DNA from: an uncultured Oscillospiraceae bacterium
GTDB taxonomy: Bacteria; Bacillota; Clostridia; Oscillospirales; Oscillospiraceae
Reading direction: 5' to 3'
NCBI GenBank assembly: GCA_900756495.1
Contig: CAAEKI010000146.1
Coordinates: 1 to 5,094 of the forward strand
Length of the DNA: 5,094 nt
Under the pieces are notes generated by a model. The model made no database searches and was not told where the DNA came from. It worked only from the letters and a program-made list of their open reading frames with translations. Positions 1 to 5,094 of the stretch are shown piece by piece (position 1 is the first letter of the stretch; every line of letters begins with the position of its first letter). The position numbers and the translations under genes are program-made.

Positions 1-1179
1 CAGATAGCTCTTCAGCTTCTCTACCATATCCAGGCGCTCCCAGGGGAGGTCGAGCTCGGTGCGGCCGAAGTGTCCGTACGCGGCAGTCTGCTCGTAGATG
101 GGACGGCGCAGATCCAAGTGCTCGATGATCTTGGCGGGGCGCATGTCAAAGCACTCGCTGACAATGGCGGAGAGCTTCTCCTCGTCCAGCTTGCCGGTGC
201 CGTAGGTGTCTACCAGAACGGAGACGGGGTGGGCCACGCCGATGGCATAAGCCAACTCAATCTGGCACTTGTCCGCCAGGCCGGCTGCCACCAGATTCTT
301 GGCCACATAGCGGGCCATATAGGCGGCGGAGCGGTCTACCTTGGTGGGGTCCTTGCCGGAGAAGGCGCCGCCGCCGTGGGCTGCGGTTCCGCCGTAAGTA
401 TCCACGATAATCTTGCGGCCGGTGAGGCCGGTGTCACCTACGGGCCCGCCCACCACAAAGCGGCCGGTGGGGTTCACAAAGAACTTCGTATCCTTATCGA
501 TGTACTTGGCAGGAATGGTAGGCTTGATGATGGTCTCAATCACAGCCTCCCGCAGATCCTTCAGCGCGATGTCTGGATCGTGCTGCGTGGAGAGCACGAT
601 GGCGGGACAGCGGAGGACCTCGCCGTTGTCGCCGTACTCCACAGTGACCTGAGTCTTGCCGTCGGGGCGGAGCCAGGAGAGCTCGCCGCTCTTACGCACG
701 GCGGTCAGTTTCTTGGCCAGCTTGTGGGCCATGGAGATGGGGGCGGGCATAAGCTCCTCGGTCTCGGTGCAGGCGTAGCCGAACATCATGCCCTGGTCGC
801 CGGCGCCGATGAGGTCGGCCTCGTCGGTACCGCCCTCCTGGACCTCGAAGGACTTGTTGACGCCCATGGCAATGTCGGGAGACTGCTCGTCAATGGCGGT
901 CATCACCGCACAGGAGCGGTAGTCGAAGCCGTAGGCGGGATCGGTGTAGCCGATGCGCTGAACAGTCCGGCGCACAATGGAGGGGATATCGGTATAGTGG
1001 TTGGTGGTAATCTCGCCCATGACGGTCACCATCCCGGTGGTGGTGAAGGTCTCGCAGGCCACATGGGCGTTGGGGTCGGCAGCCAGGATATCATCCAGTA
1101 CTGCGTCGGAGATCTGGTCGCATACTTTGTCGGGGTGGCCCTCGGTAACGGACTCCGAGGTAAACAGTCTGTGTGCCAT
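1..1179 (-). CDS. metK: S-adenosylmethionine synthetase (methionine adenosyltransferase), 3' end cut by the window edge
   Basis: This cytosolic enzyme makes S-adenosylmethionine from methionine and ATP, releasing phosphate and pyrophosphate. I translated 393 residues from the ATG at 1179. The N-terminal ATP-site motif TEGHPDK is at residues 12-18. The two family signatures are [12 protein letters not shown] at 125-136 and GGGAFSGKD at 269-277, followed by the [10 protein letters not shown] segment. The end, [13 protein letters not shown] followed by a short helix, is the normal C-terminal region. Bacterial MetK is about 385-400 residues, so probably only a few residues and the stop codon lie outside the window. 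The start is supported by an AAAGGA ribosome binding site about 10 bases upstream (around 1190-1195) and by the SAM-I terminator ending at 1204. The gene has its own promoter and riboswitch and sits downstream of ahcY on the same strand. No unusual residues were seen; identification is very secure. Confidence 0.98.
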   Translation of the reverse strand, partial: MAHRLFTSESVTEGHPDKVCDQISDAVLDDILAADPNAHVACETFTTTGMVTVMGEITTNHYTDIPSIVRRTVQRIGYTDPAYGFDYRSCAVMTAIDEQSPDIAMGVNKSFEVQEGGTDEADLIGAGDQGMMFGYACTETEELMPAPISMAHKLAKKLTAVRKSGELSWLRPDGKTQVTVEYGDNGEVLRCPAIVLSTQHDPDIALKDLREAVIETIIKPTIPAKYIDKDTKFFVNPTGRFVVGGPVGDTGLTGRKIIVDTYGGTAAHGGGAFSGKDPTKVDRSAAYMARYVAKNLVAAGLADKCQIELAYAIGVAHPVSVLVDTYGTGKLDEEKLSAIVSECFDMRPAKIIEHLDLRRPIYEQTAAYGHFGRTELDLPWERLDMVEKLKSYL

Positions 1180-1203
1180 GTTCTATCAATCCTTTCTATT
1201 CCT

Positions 1204-1236
1204 AAAAAAGCGCGCCGTCAATGGCGGCGCGCTCTT
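1204..1236 (-). terminator. Rho-independent terminator of the SAM-I riboswitch expression platform
   Basis: On the minus strand AGCGCGCCG (1233-1225) and CGGCGCGCT (1217-1209) form a perfect 9-bp GC-rich stem with the 7-base loop CCATTGA, followed by a run of six T (1209-1204). A few weaker pairs could extend the base to 1236. It lies between the aptamer and the metK ribosome binding site, the usual place for transcriptional control of an S-box gene. Confidence 0.95.
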
Positions 1237-1274
1237 CGAGGCTCTTTCATCCTCATCTTTCGATTTGCACCGCC
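1223..1274 (-). promoter_or_regulatory. Predicted antiterminator pairing of the metK riboswitch
   Basis: GGCGGTGC at 1274-1267, which spans the P4 5' strand and part of its tetraloop, can pair with GCGCCGCC at 1230-1223 in the 5' arm and loop of the terminator: eight pairs, one of them G-U. Nested inside, GAGG of the P1 3' strand (1254-1251) can pair with CCTC (1241-1238). This fold excludes P1, P4 and the terminator, which is what an antiterminator must do. It was derived by eye from complementarity; no folding energies were computed. Confidence 0.6.
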
Positions 1275-1343
1275 GGATTTGGCACCTTGCAAAGCAGGTT
1301 GCCGGGCTTCATCGGGCCGTTCCCTCCGCCGCTCTTGATAAGG
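1251..1343 (-). ncRNA. SAM-I (S-box) riboswitch aptamer in the metK leader
   Basis: The minus strand carries the S-box consensus in order: CTTATCAAGAG (near 1342-1332), GGAGGGA, GGCCC, ATGAAGCCCGGCAACC (kink-turn and P3 start), GGTGCC (about 1286-1281), AAATCC, and GAAAGATGAGG at the 3' end. P1 forms between CCTTATC (1343-1337) and GATGAGG (1257-1251): seven pairs, one of them G-U. P3 is short, closed by a TTT loop. P4 is minimal: CGGT/ATCG around a GCAA tetraloop (1272-1261). The aptamer begins about 20 bases after the predicted transcription start and is followed by an intrinsic terminator just before metK. By family knowledge, SAM binding stabilises P1 and favours termination, so metK is switched off when SAM is abundant. 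Confidence 0.97.
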
Positions 1344-1365
1344 CTATTCAATTTTTACAGTGCCT

Positions 1366-1394
1366 ATTGTACCGGCCTGTCCAGATTTTCGCAA
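1366..1394 (-). promoter_or_regulatory. Sigma-A-type promoter for metK
   Basis: On the minus strand a -35 hexamer TTGCGA (1394-1389) and a -10 hexamer TACAAT (1371-1366) are separated by exactly 17 bases. Transcription would start near 1359, about 16-20 bases before the SAM-I aptamer, matching the usual short S-box leader. It lies in the gap after the ahcY stop codon, so metK can be transcribed independently of the upstream genes. Confidence 0.8.
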
Positions 1395-1441
1395 TAGACA
1401 AATCCGGGCTTATGTATGAATTGTGCCCTGCCCGCCTCTTC

Positions 1442-2686
1442 TCAGGCCTTCCAGCCGTTCAGATAGGCCTCCTGTCCGGGCGTCAGCGTATCGATGGACA
1501 GCCCCAGGGCCGCCAGCTTCACCCGGCCAATCTCGTCGTCGATCTCGCCGGGCACCTGATAGACCTTCTTCTCCAGGCAGTCCCGATGCCTGACCAGCCA
1601 CTCCAGGGCCAGGGCCTGGACGGCAAAGGACATATCCATAATCTCAGCGGGGTGACCGTTGCCCGCCGCCAGATTTACCAGGCGGCCCTCGCCGATGACA
1701 TTGAGCACCCGTCCGTCCGGCAGGGTGTATCCCACGATATTGTCCCGGCGCAGCTCCTTTTTGACCGCCAGGGACTCCAGCCCCGCCACGTCCACTTCAC
1801 AGTCGAAGTGTCCCGCGTTGGACAGGAGGGCGTTGTGCTTCATCGCCTTGAAATGAGCGGGGGTAATCACGTCCCTGCAGCCGGTAACGGTGACAAAGAT
1901 ATCGCCATATTTCGCGGCCTCCTCCATCTTCATCACCCGGAAGCCCTGCATGGTGGCGTCCAGCGCCTTGAAGGGGTCCACCTCGGTGACAATGACGTCG
2001 GCCCCCATACCGGCGGCCCGCATGGCAACGCCCTTGCCGCACCAGCCGTACCCCGCCACCACCACGGTCTTGCCCGCCACAATGAGGTTGGTGGTATGCA
2101 TGATAGCGTCCCACACGCTCTGTCCGGTGCCGTACTTGTTGTCGTAGTAGTGCTTGGCTTTGGCGTCGTTGACCGCCATCATGGGGCAGGGCAGAATCCC
2201 CTCCCGCTCCCGGGCCATGAGCCGCAGGATACCCGTGGTGGTCTCCTCACATCCGCCGATGAGGCATTCGCCCAGGCCGGCGCATTTGCCCCCCAGCAGA
2301 TGGACCAGATCGCCGCCGTCGTCCACAATCAGATGGGGCCTGCTCTTCAGCGTTTCGATCAGATGGCTCTCGTACTCCTCGGCACTTGCCCCATGGATTC
2401 CAAAGGTCTCCACGCCCATAGAGGCGAGGCCGGCGGCCACGTCGTCCTGTGTGGACAGCGGGTTGGAGCCGGTGAGGCGCACCTCGGCGCCGCCCTTCTG
2501 GAGCACGTAGCCCAGGTTGGCCGTCTTGGCCTCCAGATGGACTGAGACGGCAATGCGCAGGCCGGCAAAGGGCTTCTCCCGCTCAAACCGCGCTTCGATG
2601 CCGCCCAGCGCGGGCATGAAGTCCCGCACCCACTCTATCTTTCTCCGGCCGGCCCCGGCCAGCGACATATCCTTTACAATGCTCAC
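1442..2686 (-). CDS. ahcY: S-adenosylhomocysteine hydrolase (adenosylhomocysteinase), GTG start
   Basis: This NAD-dependent cytosolic enzyme reversibly splits S-adenosylhomocysteine into adenosine and homocysteine, removing the product inhibitor of methyltransferases. The protein is 414 residues. The substrate domain shows HLEAKTANL (50-58), DDGGD (122-126), EETTTG (147-152) and NDAKAKHYYDN (173-183), which carries the catalytic Lys/Asp region. The Rossmann NAD-binding loop is GYGWCGKG (212-219), the WCG variant rather than the DVG of animal enzymes. NAGHFDCEVD and GRLVNLAAGNGHPAEIMD supply later active-site His residues. The length and C-terminus (ending NGWKA, without the terminal KPxxYRY of longer enzymes) fit the short Thermotoga/archaeal-like form. 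The GTG start fits because family N-termini begin near SIVKDMSLAGAGRRKIEW and because GGAGGGAGG lies six bases upstream. It overlaps the radical SAM stop codon by four bases. No intrinsic terminator follows it. Confidence 0.97.
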   Translation of the reverse strand: MSIVKDMSLAGAGRRKIEWVRDFMPALGGIEARFEREKPFAGLRIAVSVHLEAKTANLGYVLQKGGAEVRLTGSNPLSTQDDVAAGLASMGVETFGIHGASAEEYESHLIETLKSRPHLIVDDGGDLVHLLGGKCAGLGECLIGGCEETTTGILRLMAREREGILPCPMMAVNDAKAKHYYDNKYGTGQSVWDAIMHTTNLIVAGKTVVVAGYGWCGKGVAMRAAGMGADVIVTEVDPFKALDATMQGFRVMKMEEAAKYGDIFVTVTGCRDVITPAHFKAMKHNALLSNAGHFDCEVDVAGLESLAVKKELRRDNIVGYTLPDGRVLNVIGEGRLVNLAAGNGHPAEIMDMSFAVQALALEWLVRHRDCLEKKVYQVPGEIDDEIGRVKLAALGLSIDTLTPGQEAYLNGWKA

Positions 2687-3660
2687 AGGGCGCCTCCCTC
2701 CAGCAGCTCCGCCTGGCGTGCGGTGGACGAGGGACTGGGCCGGTCCCAGAAATCCAGCGTAAGCATGGGCTTCGTCTTTCGGAAGGCCTGAACCCTCCTG
2801 TGAAGGGCGGCCAGCTGAATCTGGCTGGCCTGCTCGCATTCCCCGGCCGCCGTACAGGTAAAGAACCAGCAGAATTTGGCGCCCCAGTCGATGAGTTTGT
2901 CGTAAAATGCCTCTGTGGCGACCTCGTCGGCGTTGGATGCCGTACAGCGGCAGGCGGCCCCGTAGGGCAGCTTCCAGCGGCGCAGCAGCTGCATGGCCCG
3001 CTCCACCTCTTCTCCGATCTCATCGGCGCGGATGGCGGGAAACAGGTTGCGCACCCGCAGCATATCCTCCGCCAGCTCCTCGGTGATGGAGGCGGCGGGG
3101 GTGAAGGCCGCAAAGACGCAGTCCCGGTGCTTATTGCACAGGGCGATGATCTCCCGTTCCCGGGCCAGAGGGTCGCCGCTGCTGAAGATATAGAGATAGG
3201 TCCCTCTCGCCTTCCGCGCCTCGATCTCCTCGTCCAGCCCGTCAAACTCCATATCGGGCCGCACGCCGAAAATGGCCGCGCCGCACCCCTCGCAGTCCAT
3301 ACCGCAGGGATAGGCCGGGTCAATGATGACCGACCAGGGCGCGCTCTCCCCGGTCAGCTCCCCCTCCGCATTGCGGCGGGGCCAGTCCAGGAGGTTTGCG
3401 TTGATGATAAAATTTTCAAAAATCTTTTTGAGTACCCGGCTGTCTATGTCGGAGTACATGCTTTTGATGAGATGATACCAGTTGTTGTCCGGGTCGGACA
3501 GGGCGCGCCGGAACACGTCCTGATAGGCGGGAAAGAGCTTCTCTCCCCCGAACTTATCCACCCACTCCATCAGCTTGGGGAGGTTGGCGTCGGGATCCTG
3601 CTCCAGGTAGTCCAGCGCCTTGTTGATGCCGAATGCCTTCATGTAATCGAGAATGCCCAT
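2683..3660 (-). CDS. Radical SAM protein, divergent and C-terminally short
   Basis: A 325-residue protein. The cluster motif CGMDCEGC (Cys119, Cys123, Cys126) has the CxxxCxxC spacing that binds the [4Fe-4S] cluster used to cleave SAM. It follows a helical N-terminal region (MGILDYMKAFG..., residues 1-110) that I recall from a family of radical SAM proteins in gut Firmicutes, including NNWYHLIKSMYSDID (59-73) and FENFIINA (81-88). The substrate and biological role of that family are not known to me. Oddities: the GGEP-type SAM-binding motif reads SSGDP (160-164), the part around 209-219 looks shortened, and the protein ends soon after TLDFWD (301-306), where I recall relatives continuing into a Cys-containing C-terminal region. 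Extra cysteines occur at 237, 239, 264, 269 and 275. No signal peptide or membrane segment was seen. The ATG at 3660 has AAAGGA eight bases upstream. Its stop overlaps the ahcY start. It may be a reduced functional enzyme or a decaying copy still in frame. Confidence 0.85.
   Translation of the reverse strand: MGILDYMKAFGINKALDYLEQDPDANLPKLMEWVDKFGGEKLFPAYQDVFRRALSDPDNNWYHLIKSMYSDIDSRVLKKIFENFIINANLLDWPRRNAEGELTGESAPWSVIIDPAYPCGMDCEGCGAAIFGVRPDMEFDGLDEEIEARKARGTYLYIFSSGDPLAREREIIALCNKHRDCVFAAFTPAASITEELAEDMLRVRNLFPAIRADEIGEEVERAMQLLRRWKLPYGAACRCTASNADEVATEAFYDKLIDWGAKFCWFFTCTAAGECEQASQIQLAALHRRVQAFRKTKPMLTLDFWDRPSPSSTARQAELLEGGAL
2693..2701 (-). promoter_or_regulatory. Ribosome binding site that fixes the ahcY GTG start
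   Basis: The minus strand reads GGAGGGAGG, two overlapping GGAGG matches, six bases before the GTG at 2686. It lies inside the last codons of the radical SAM gene (EGGAL, then stop). It argues for GTG at 2686 rather than an ATG far upstream at 2839, whose extra residues do not look like any part of AhcY. Confidence 0.85.
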
Positions 3661-3667
3661 TGTAATA

Positions 3668-3673
3668 TCCTTT
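3668..3673 (-). promoter_or_regulatory. Ribosome binding site fixing the radical SAM start at 3660
   Basis: AAAGGA on the minus strand lies seven to eight bases before the ATG at 3660, in nearly the same context (GAGAAAGGATAT) as the metK site (TAGAAAGGATTG). The reading frame is open as far as another ATG at 3777, but residues encoded there are basic and unlike the conserved MGILDY start of the family, so they are treated as leader. Confidence 0.8.
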
Positions 3674-3700
3674 CTCGTCCGTGACCAGCGACGGTCCGAG
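3674..3700 (-). other. Possible leader hairpin just upstream of the radical SAM ribosome binding site
   Basis: On the minus strand CTCG (3700-3697) and CGAG (3677-3674) can pair, enclosing GACC (3696-3693) with GGTC (3686-3683). The two short helices end directly at the AAAGGA site. There is no T run, so it is not an intrinsic terminator, and it matches no SAM or SAH riboswitch consensus that I know. With only four pairs per helix it may be chance. Confidence 0.3.
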
Positions 3701-3713
3701 CTAAACTTCACAG

Positions 3714-3726
3714 CTGTCAATGACAG
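3714..3726. repeat. 13-bp palindrome, possible operator
   Basis: CTGTCA and TGACAG form a perfect inverted repeat around a single central A. It lies 54 bases upstream of the radical SAM start codon, in its presumed promoter or leader region. CTGTCAT, half of this site, recurs at 3868-3874 next to the -10 box of the divergent gene. A regulator is not identified. Confidence 0.4.
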
Positions 3727-3836
3727 ATTGGTACGTTTTCGATTGTACGTCAACCCTCTTCGGAACGCCATAGACAATTTAAAGGTTGTGTCATAATTTC
3801 CTGTTTCACGCAGGTATTTATGCCGGCCCGCGCCGG

Positions 3837-3865
3837 TTGCGGGAAGCGGACCGGCATGGTATAAT
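3837..3865 (+). promoter_or_regulatory. Sigma-A-type promoter for the pyruvyl transferase gene
   Basis: TTGCGG (3837-3842) and a perfect TATAAT (3860-3865) are separated by 17 bases. The transcript would start near 3872, giving a leader of about 80 bases before the ATG at 3954. The -10 box lies inside an inverted repeat, suggesting that access to this promoter could be regulated. Confidence 0.8.
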
Positions 3866-3879
3866 GACTGTCATGCCGG
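3851..3879. repeat. Inverted repeat surrounding the -10 box, candidate operator
   Basis: CCGGCATG (3851-3858) and CATGCCGG (3872-3879) are perfect 8-bp inverted arms with a 13-base centre containing TATAAT. The left arm lies upstream of the predicted transcription start, so the pair cannot form an RNA hairpin in this transcript and makes more sense as a DNA-level protein site. Another ATGCCGG lies at 3820-3826, giving three copies across the promoter. The DNA is GC-rich, so part of this could be chance. Confidence 0.5.
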
Positions 3880-3892
3880 CTGGGCGCGGCCA

Positions 3893-3925
3893 TGCCGCCG
3901 TGCGCCGCCGTTCTGCCGCCGTGCG
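3893..3925 (+). repeat. Short direct repeat in the pyruvyl transferase leader
   Basis: TGCCGCCGTGCG occurs at 3893-3904 and again at 3914-3925, a 21-base period, with the related CGCCGCCGTTC between the copies. It lies in the predicted untranslated leader, ending 28 bases before the start codon. It may be a slippage-type duplication in GC-rich DNA. Confidence 0.6.
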
Positions 3926-3953
3926 GTACTTTCTAGCTTCAGGGGGACTATCC

Positions 3954-5094
3954 ATGCTGAACACCGGCCTCATCCCCTTTCACTTCGCCCACCACTACGG
4001 GGCACAGCTCCAGGCCTTCGCCACCATGCGCGCCCTGCAGGGACTTGGCTTCACCTGTGAGATCATCGACTACCGGCTCCCCCACACCACCCGCACCAAC
4101 GGTCTGTTCAAAAAGACCTCTTCGGTGCGGGATATGGCCTCCGACGCCCATACCGCGCTTCACTATGCCGCTTTCAAGCGGCGGTTCGACCGCTTCGAGG
4201 CCTTTGTGGCCGGCCATATGGCCCTCAGCGCCCGGCGGTATACCTCCTTTGAACAGCTTCAGTCCGATCCCCCCGCTTACGATGTATACGTGGCCGGAAG
4301 CGATCAGATCTGGAATCCCTTTATCTTTCAGGACCGGCAGTTTGACCCCTCCTTTCTCCTGGCCTTCACAAGCGGTGGCCGCCGCATTGCCTATGCGCCC
4401 AGCCTGGGCGTCCCGGAGCTGCCCGCGGACAAGCTGGATCAGCTCCGGGATTACCTGACCCCCTTTTCCGCCCTGTCGGTCCGGGAGCGCCGGGGCAGGA
4501 TGATCCTCGCCTCAGCCGGCCTGGAAGCCGGGGAGGTGCTGGATCCCACGCTCCTCCTCACCGGGGCCGACTGGGAGACGCTGGCCGCCCCCCCCGCCCG
4601 GAAAGGGCCCTATATCCTGTGCTATTTTGTCTCCGACCCCGGGGAGGCCGCCCCCTATGCCCAGGCCCTGGCCCAGCGCACCGGATATCCCATCGTCCAG
4701 CTGGCCGGGGCCCGGCGGAAGATCTCCGGCGCGGCCGAGCTGGTCTTCGACGCGGGCCCCCGGGAGTTCCTGGGGCTCTTTCAGAACGCCGCCTACGTGG
4801 TGACCAACTCCTTCCACGGCGCGGCCTTCTCCCTGCAGTTTGAAAAGCCCTTCTTTACCTCCATGTCCCCCAGAGAGCGCGCCGAGCCTACCTTCTCCCG
4901 GATCTACAGTCTGCTCTCCCGCCTGGGCTGCGCCGACCGGATTGTGGGACTGGAGACCACGGCGGCGGTGGACGCCCCTGTGGACTACCCGTCGGTAAAC
5001 AGGCGTCTGGAGACGGCCCGGGCGGACGCCCTGGCCTATCTGCGCGCCGCTGTTCAGGGCGACCCTCTTCCGGCAGAGGCGGAAGCCGCCCCCA
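3954..5094 (+). CDS. Polysaccharide pyruvyl transferase family protein, 3' end cut by the window edge
   Basis: The family (PF04230, which includes CsaB) transfers pyruvate from phosphoenolpyruvate to sugar residues of surface polysaccharides as a ketal; here the acceptor is unknown. The first 380 residues are visible. The N-terminus has the family pattern GLIPFHFAHHYGAQLQAFA (residues 5-23) followed by a strand-turn to EIIDYR. Further hallmarks are VAGSDQIWNP (113-122), SVRER (175-179), DPTLLL (197-202) and TNSFHGAAFS (284-293), whose His is the conserved family residue. The conserved blocks are all present by about residue 310, so only a C-terminal tail is probably missing. No signal peptide or membrane segment is seen, consistent with a cytosolic enzyme acting on precursors. 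The ATG at 3954 has AGGGGG seven bases upstream. It is divergent from the SAM-cycle genes, and no glycan genes are visible beside it. Family membership is firm; actual pyruvylation is inferred. Confidence 0.92.
   Translation, partial: MLNTGLIPFHFAHHYGAQLQAFATMRALQGLGFTCEIIDYRLPHTTRTNGLFKKTSSVRDMASDAHTALHYAAFKRRFDRFEAFVAGHMALSARRYTSFEQLQSDPPAYDVYVAGSDQIWNPFIFQDRQFDPSFLLAFTSGGRRIAYAPSLGVPELPADKLDQLRDYLTPFSALSVRERRGRMILASAGLEAGEVLDPTLLLTGADWETLAAPPARKGPYILCYFVSDPGEAAPYAQALAQRTGYPIVQLAGARRKISGAAELVFDAGPREFLGLFQNAAYVVTNSFHGAAFSLQFEKPFFTSMSPRERAEPTFSRIYSLLSRLGCADRIVGLETTAAVDAPVDYPSVNRRLETARADALAYLRAAVQGDPLPAEAEAAP

Larger units (their letters stand above)
3661..3953. other. Divergent intergenic region
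   Basis: This 293-bp region separates two genes transcribed away from each other, so it should hold both promoters. The right part (3837-3953) holds the plus-strand promoter, inverted repeats and a repetitive leader. The left part is less GC-rich. For the minus strand no well-spaced promoter could be assigned: TACAAT (3747-3742) resembles a -10 box but has no good -35 box 16-18 bases upstream, and TTGACG (3753-3748) directly abuts it. Short repeats include the 13-bp palindrome CTGTCAATGACAG at 3714-3726 and a direct repeat GTACGT at 3731 and 3745. No coding sequence or RNA gene was recognised. Confidence 0.7.

Noticed and set aside
70..1338. Long plus-strand open frame (422 codons) opposite metK
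   Set aside because: The minus-strand frame encodes an unmistakable MetK. The open plus frame results from GC-rich codon use; it runs through the riboswitch and terminator and resembles no family I recognise.
1395..1441. Terminator after ahcY
   Set aside because: Only a 4-bp GCCT/AGGC stem overlapping the stop codon is visible, without a T run.
1001..2545. Long plus-strand open frame (514 codons) spanning the metK start, the riboswitch and most of ahcY
   Set aside because: It crosses three independently identified minus-strand features and gives a His/Gly-rich translation typical of antisense shadow frames.
2687..2839. N-terminal extension of ahcY to an ATG at 2839
   Set aside because: The extra 51 residues lie in a shifted frame over the conserved radical SAM sequence, and the GTG at 2686 has a strong ribosome binding site and a family-like start.
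2583..3323. Frameshift hypothesis: the missing radical SAM C-terminus lies in another minus frame
   Set aside because: The alternative frame reads as a Pro/Arg/Ser-rich shadow with no conserved C-terminal motif, and ahcY fills the DNA directly downstream.
3661..3777. N-terminal extension of the radical SAM protein to an ATG at 3777
   Set aside because: The translated segment is Arg/Lys/Ser-rich and unlike the family. The ATG at 3660 has a good ribosome binding site and begins MGILDY.
3661..3830. SAM- or SAH-sensing riboswitch upstream of the radical SAM-ahcY pair
   Set aside because: None of the conserved blocks of SAM-I or the SAH riboswitch that I know are present; only weak short hairpins occur.
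3820..3857. GC-rich hairpin as an intrinsic terminator
   Set aside because: The arms pair well, but no T run follows on either strand, and the region lies between divergent genes where no terminator is needed.
3948..4217. Minus-strand open frame opposite the start of the pyruvyl transferase gene
   Set aside because: It is antisense to a well-supported family protein and has no recognisable product.

Overview
The window looks like the chromosome of a GC-rich Clostridia-type Firmicute, probably of the gut Oscillospiraceae (Flavonifractor/Intestinimonas-like). This is inferred from the G/C-rich third codon positions, AAAGGA and GGAGG ribosome binding sites, a classic Firmicutes SAM-I riboswitch, and protein families common in that group. 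No rRNA or other lineage marker is present, so the placement is tentative.

Layout. Positions 1-3660 read on the minus strand, and transcription runs from high to low coordinates: a radical SAM protein (3660-2683), ahcY (S-adenosylhomocysteine hydrolase, 2686-1442), a 262-bp gap holding a sigma-A-type promoter, a complete SAM-I riboswitch and its terminator (1394-1204), then metK (S-adenosylmethionine synthetase, 1179 to beyond position 1). A 293-bp divergent intergenic region (3661-3953) separates this block from a plus-strand polysaccharide pyruvyl transferase family gene (3954 to beyond 5094), which has its own promoter and a GC-rich, partly repetitive leader.

How the genes fit together. 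MetK makes SAM, SAM-dependent methyl transfer produces SAH, and AhcY splits SAH into adenosine and homocysteine. A radical SAM protein, itself a SAM consumer, is translationally coupled to ahcY by a 4-base GTGA overlap. Only metK lies downstream of the SAM-sensing element, so synthesis should respond to SAM while SAH recycling should not. The pyruvyl transferase gene is a separate unit, probably for cell-surface glycan modification.

The least ordinary item is the radical SAM protein. It keeps the CxxxCxxC cluster motif but has an altered GGEP-type motif, an apparent internal deletion, and stops where full-length relatives, as I remember them, continue into a cysteine-containing C-terminal part. 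I see no clear evidence of a wholly new multi-gene system.
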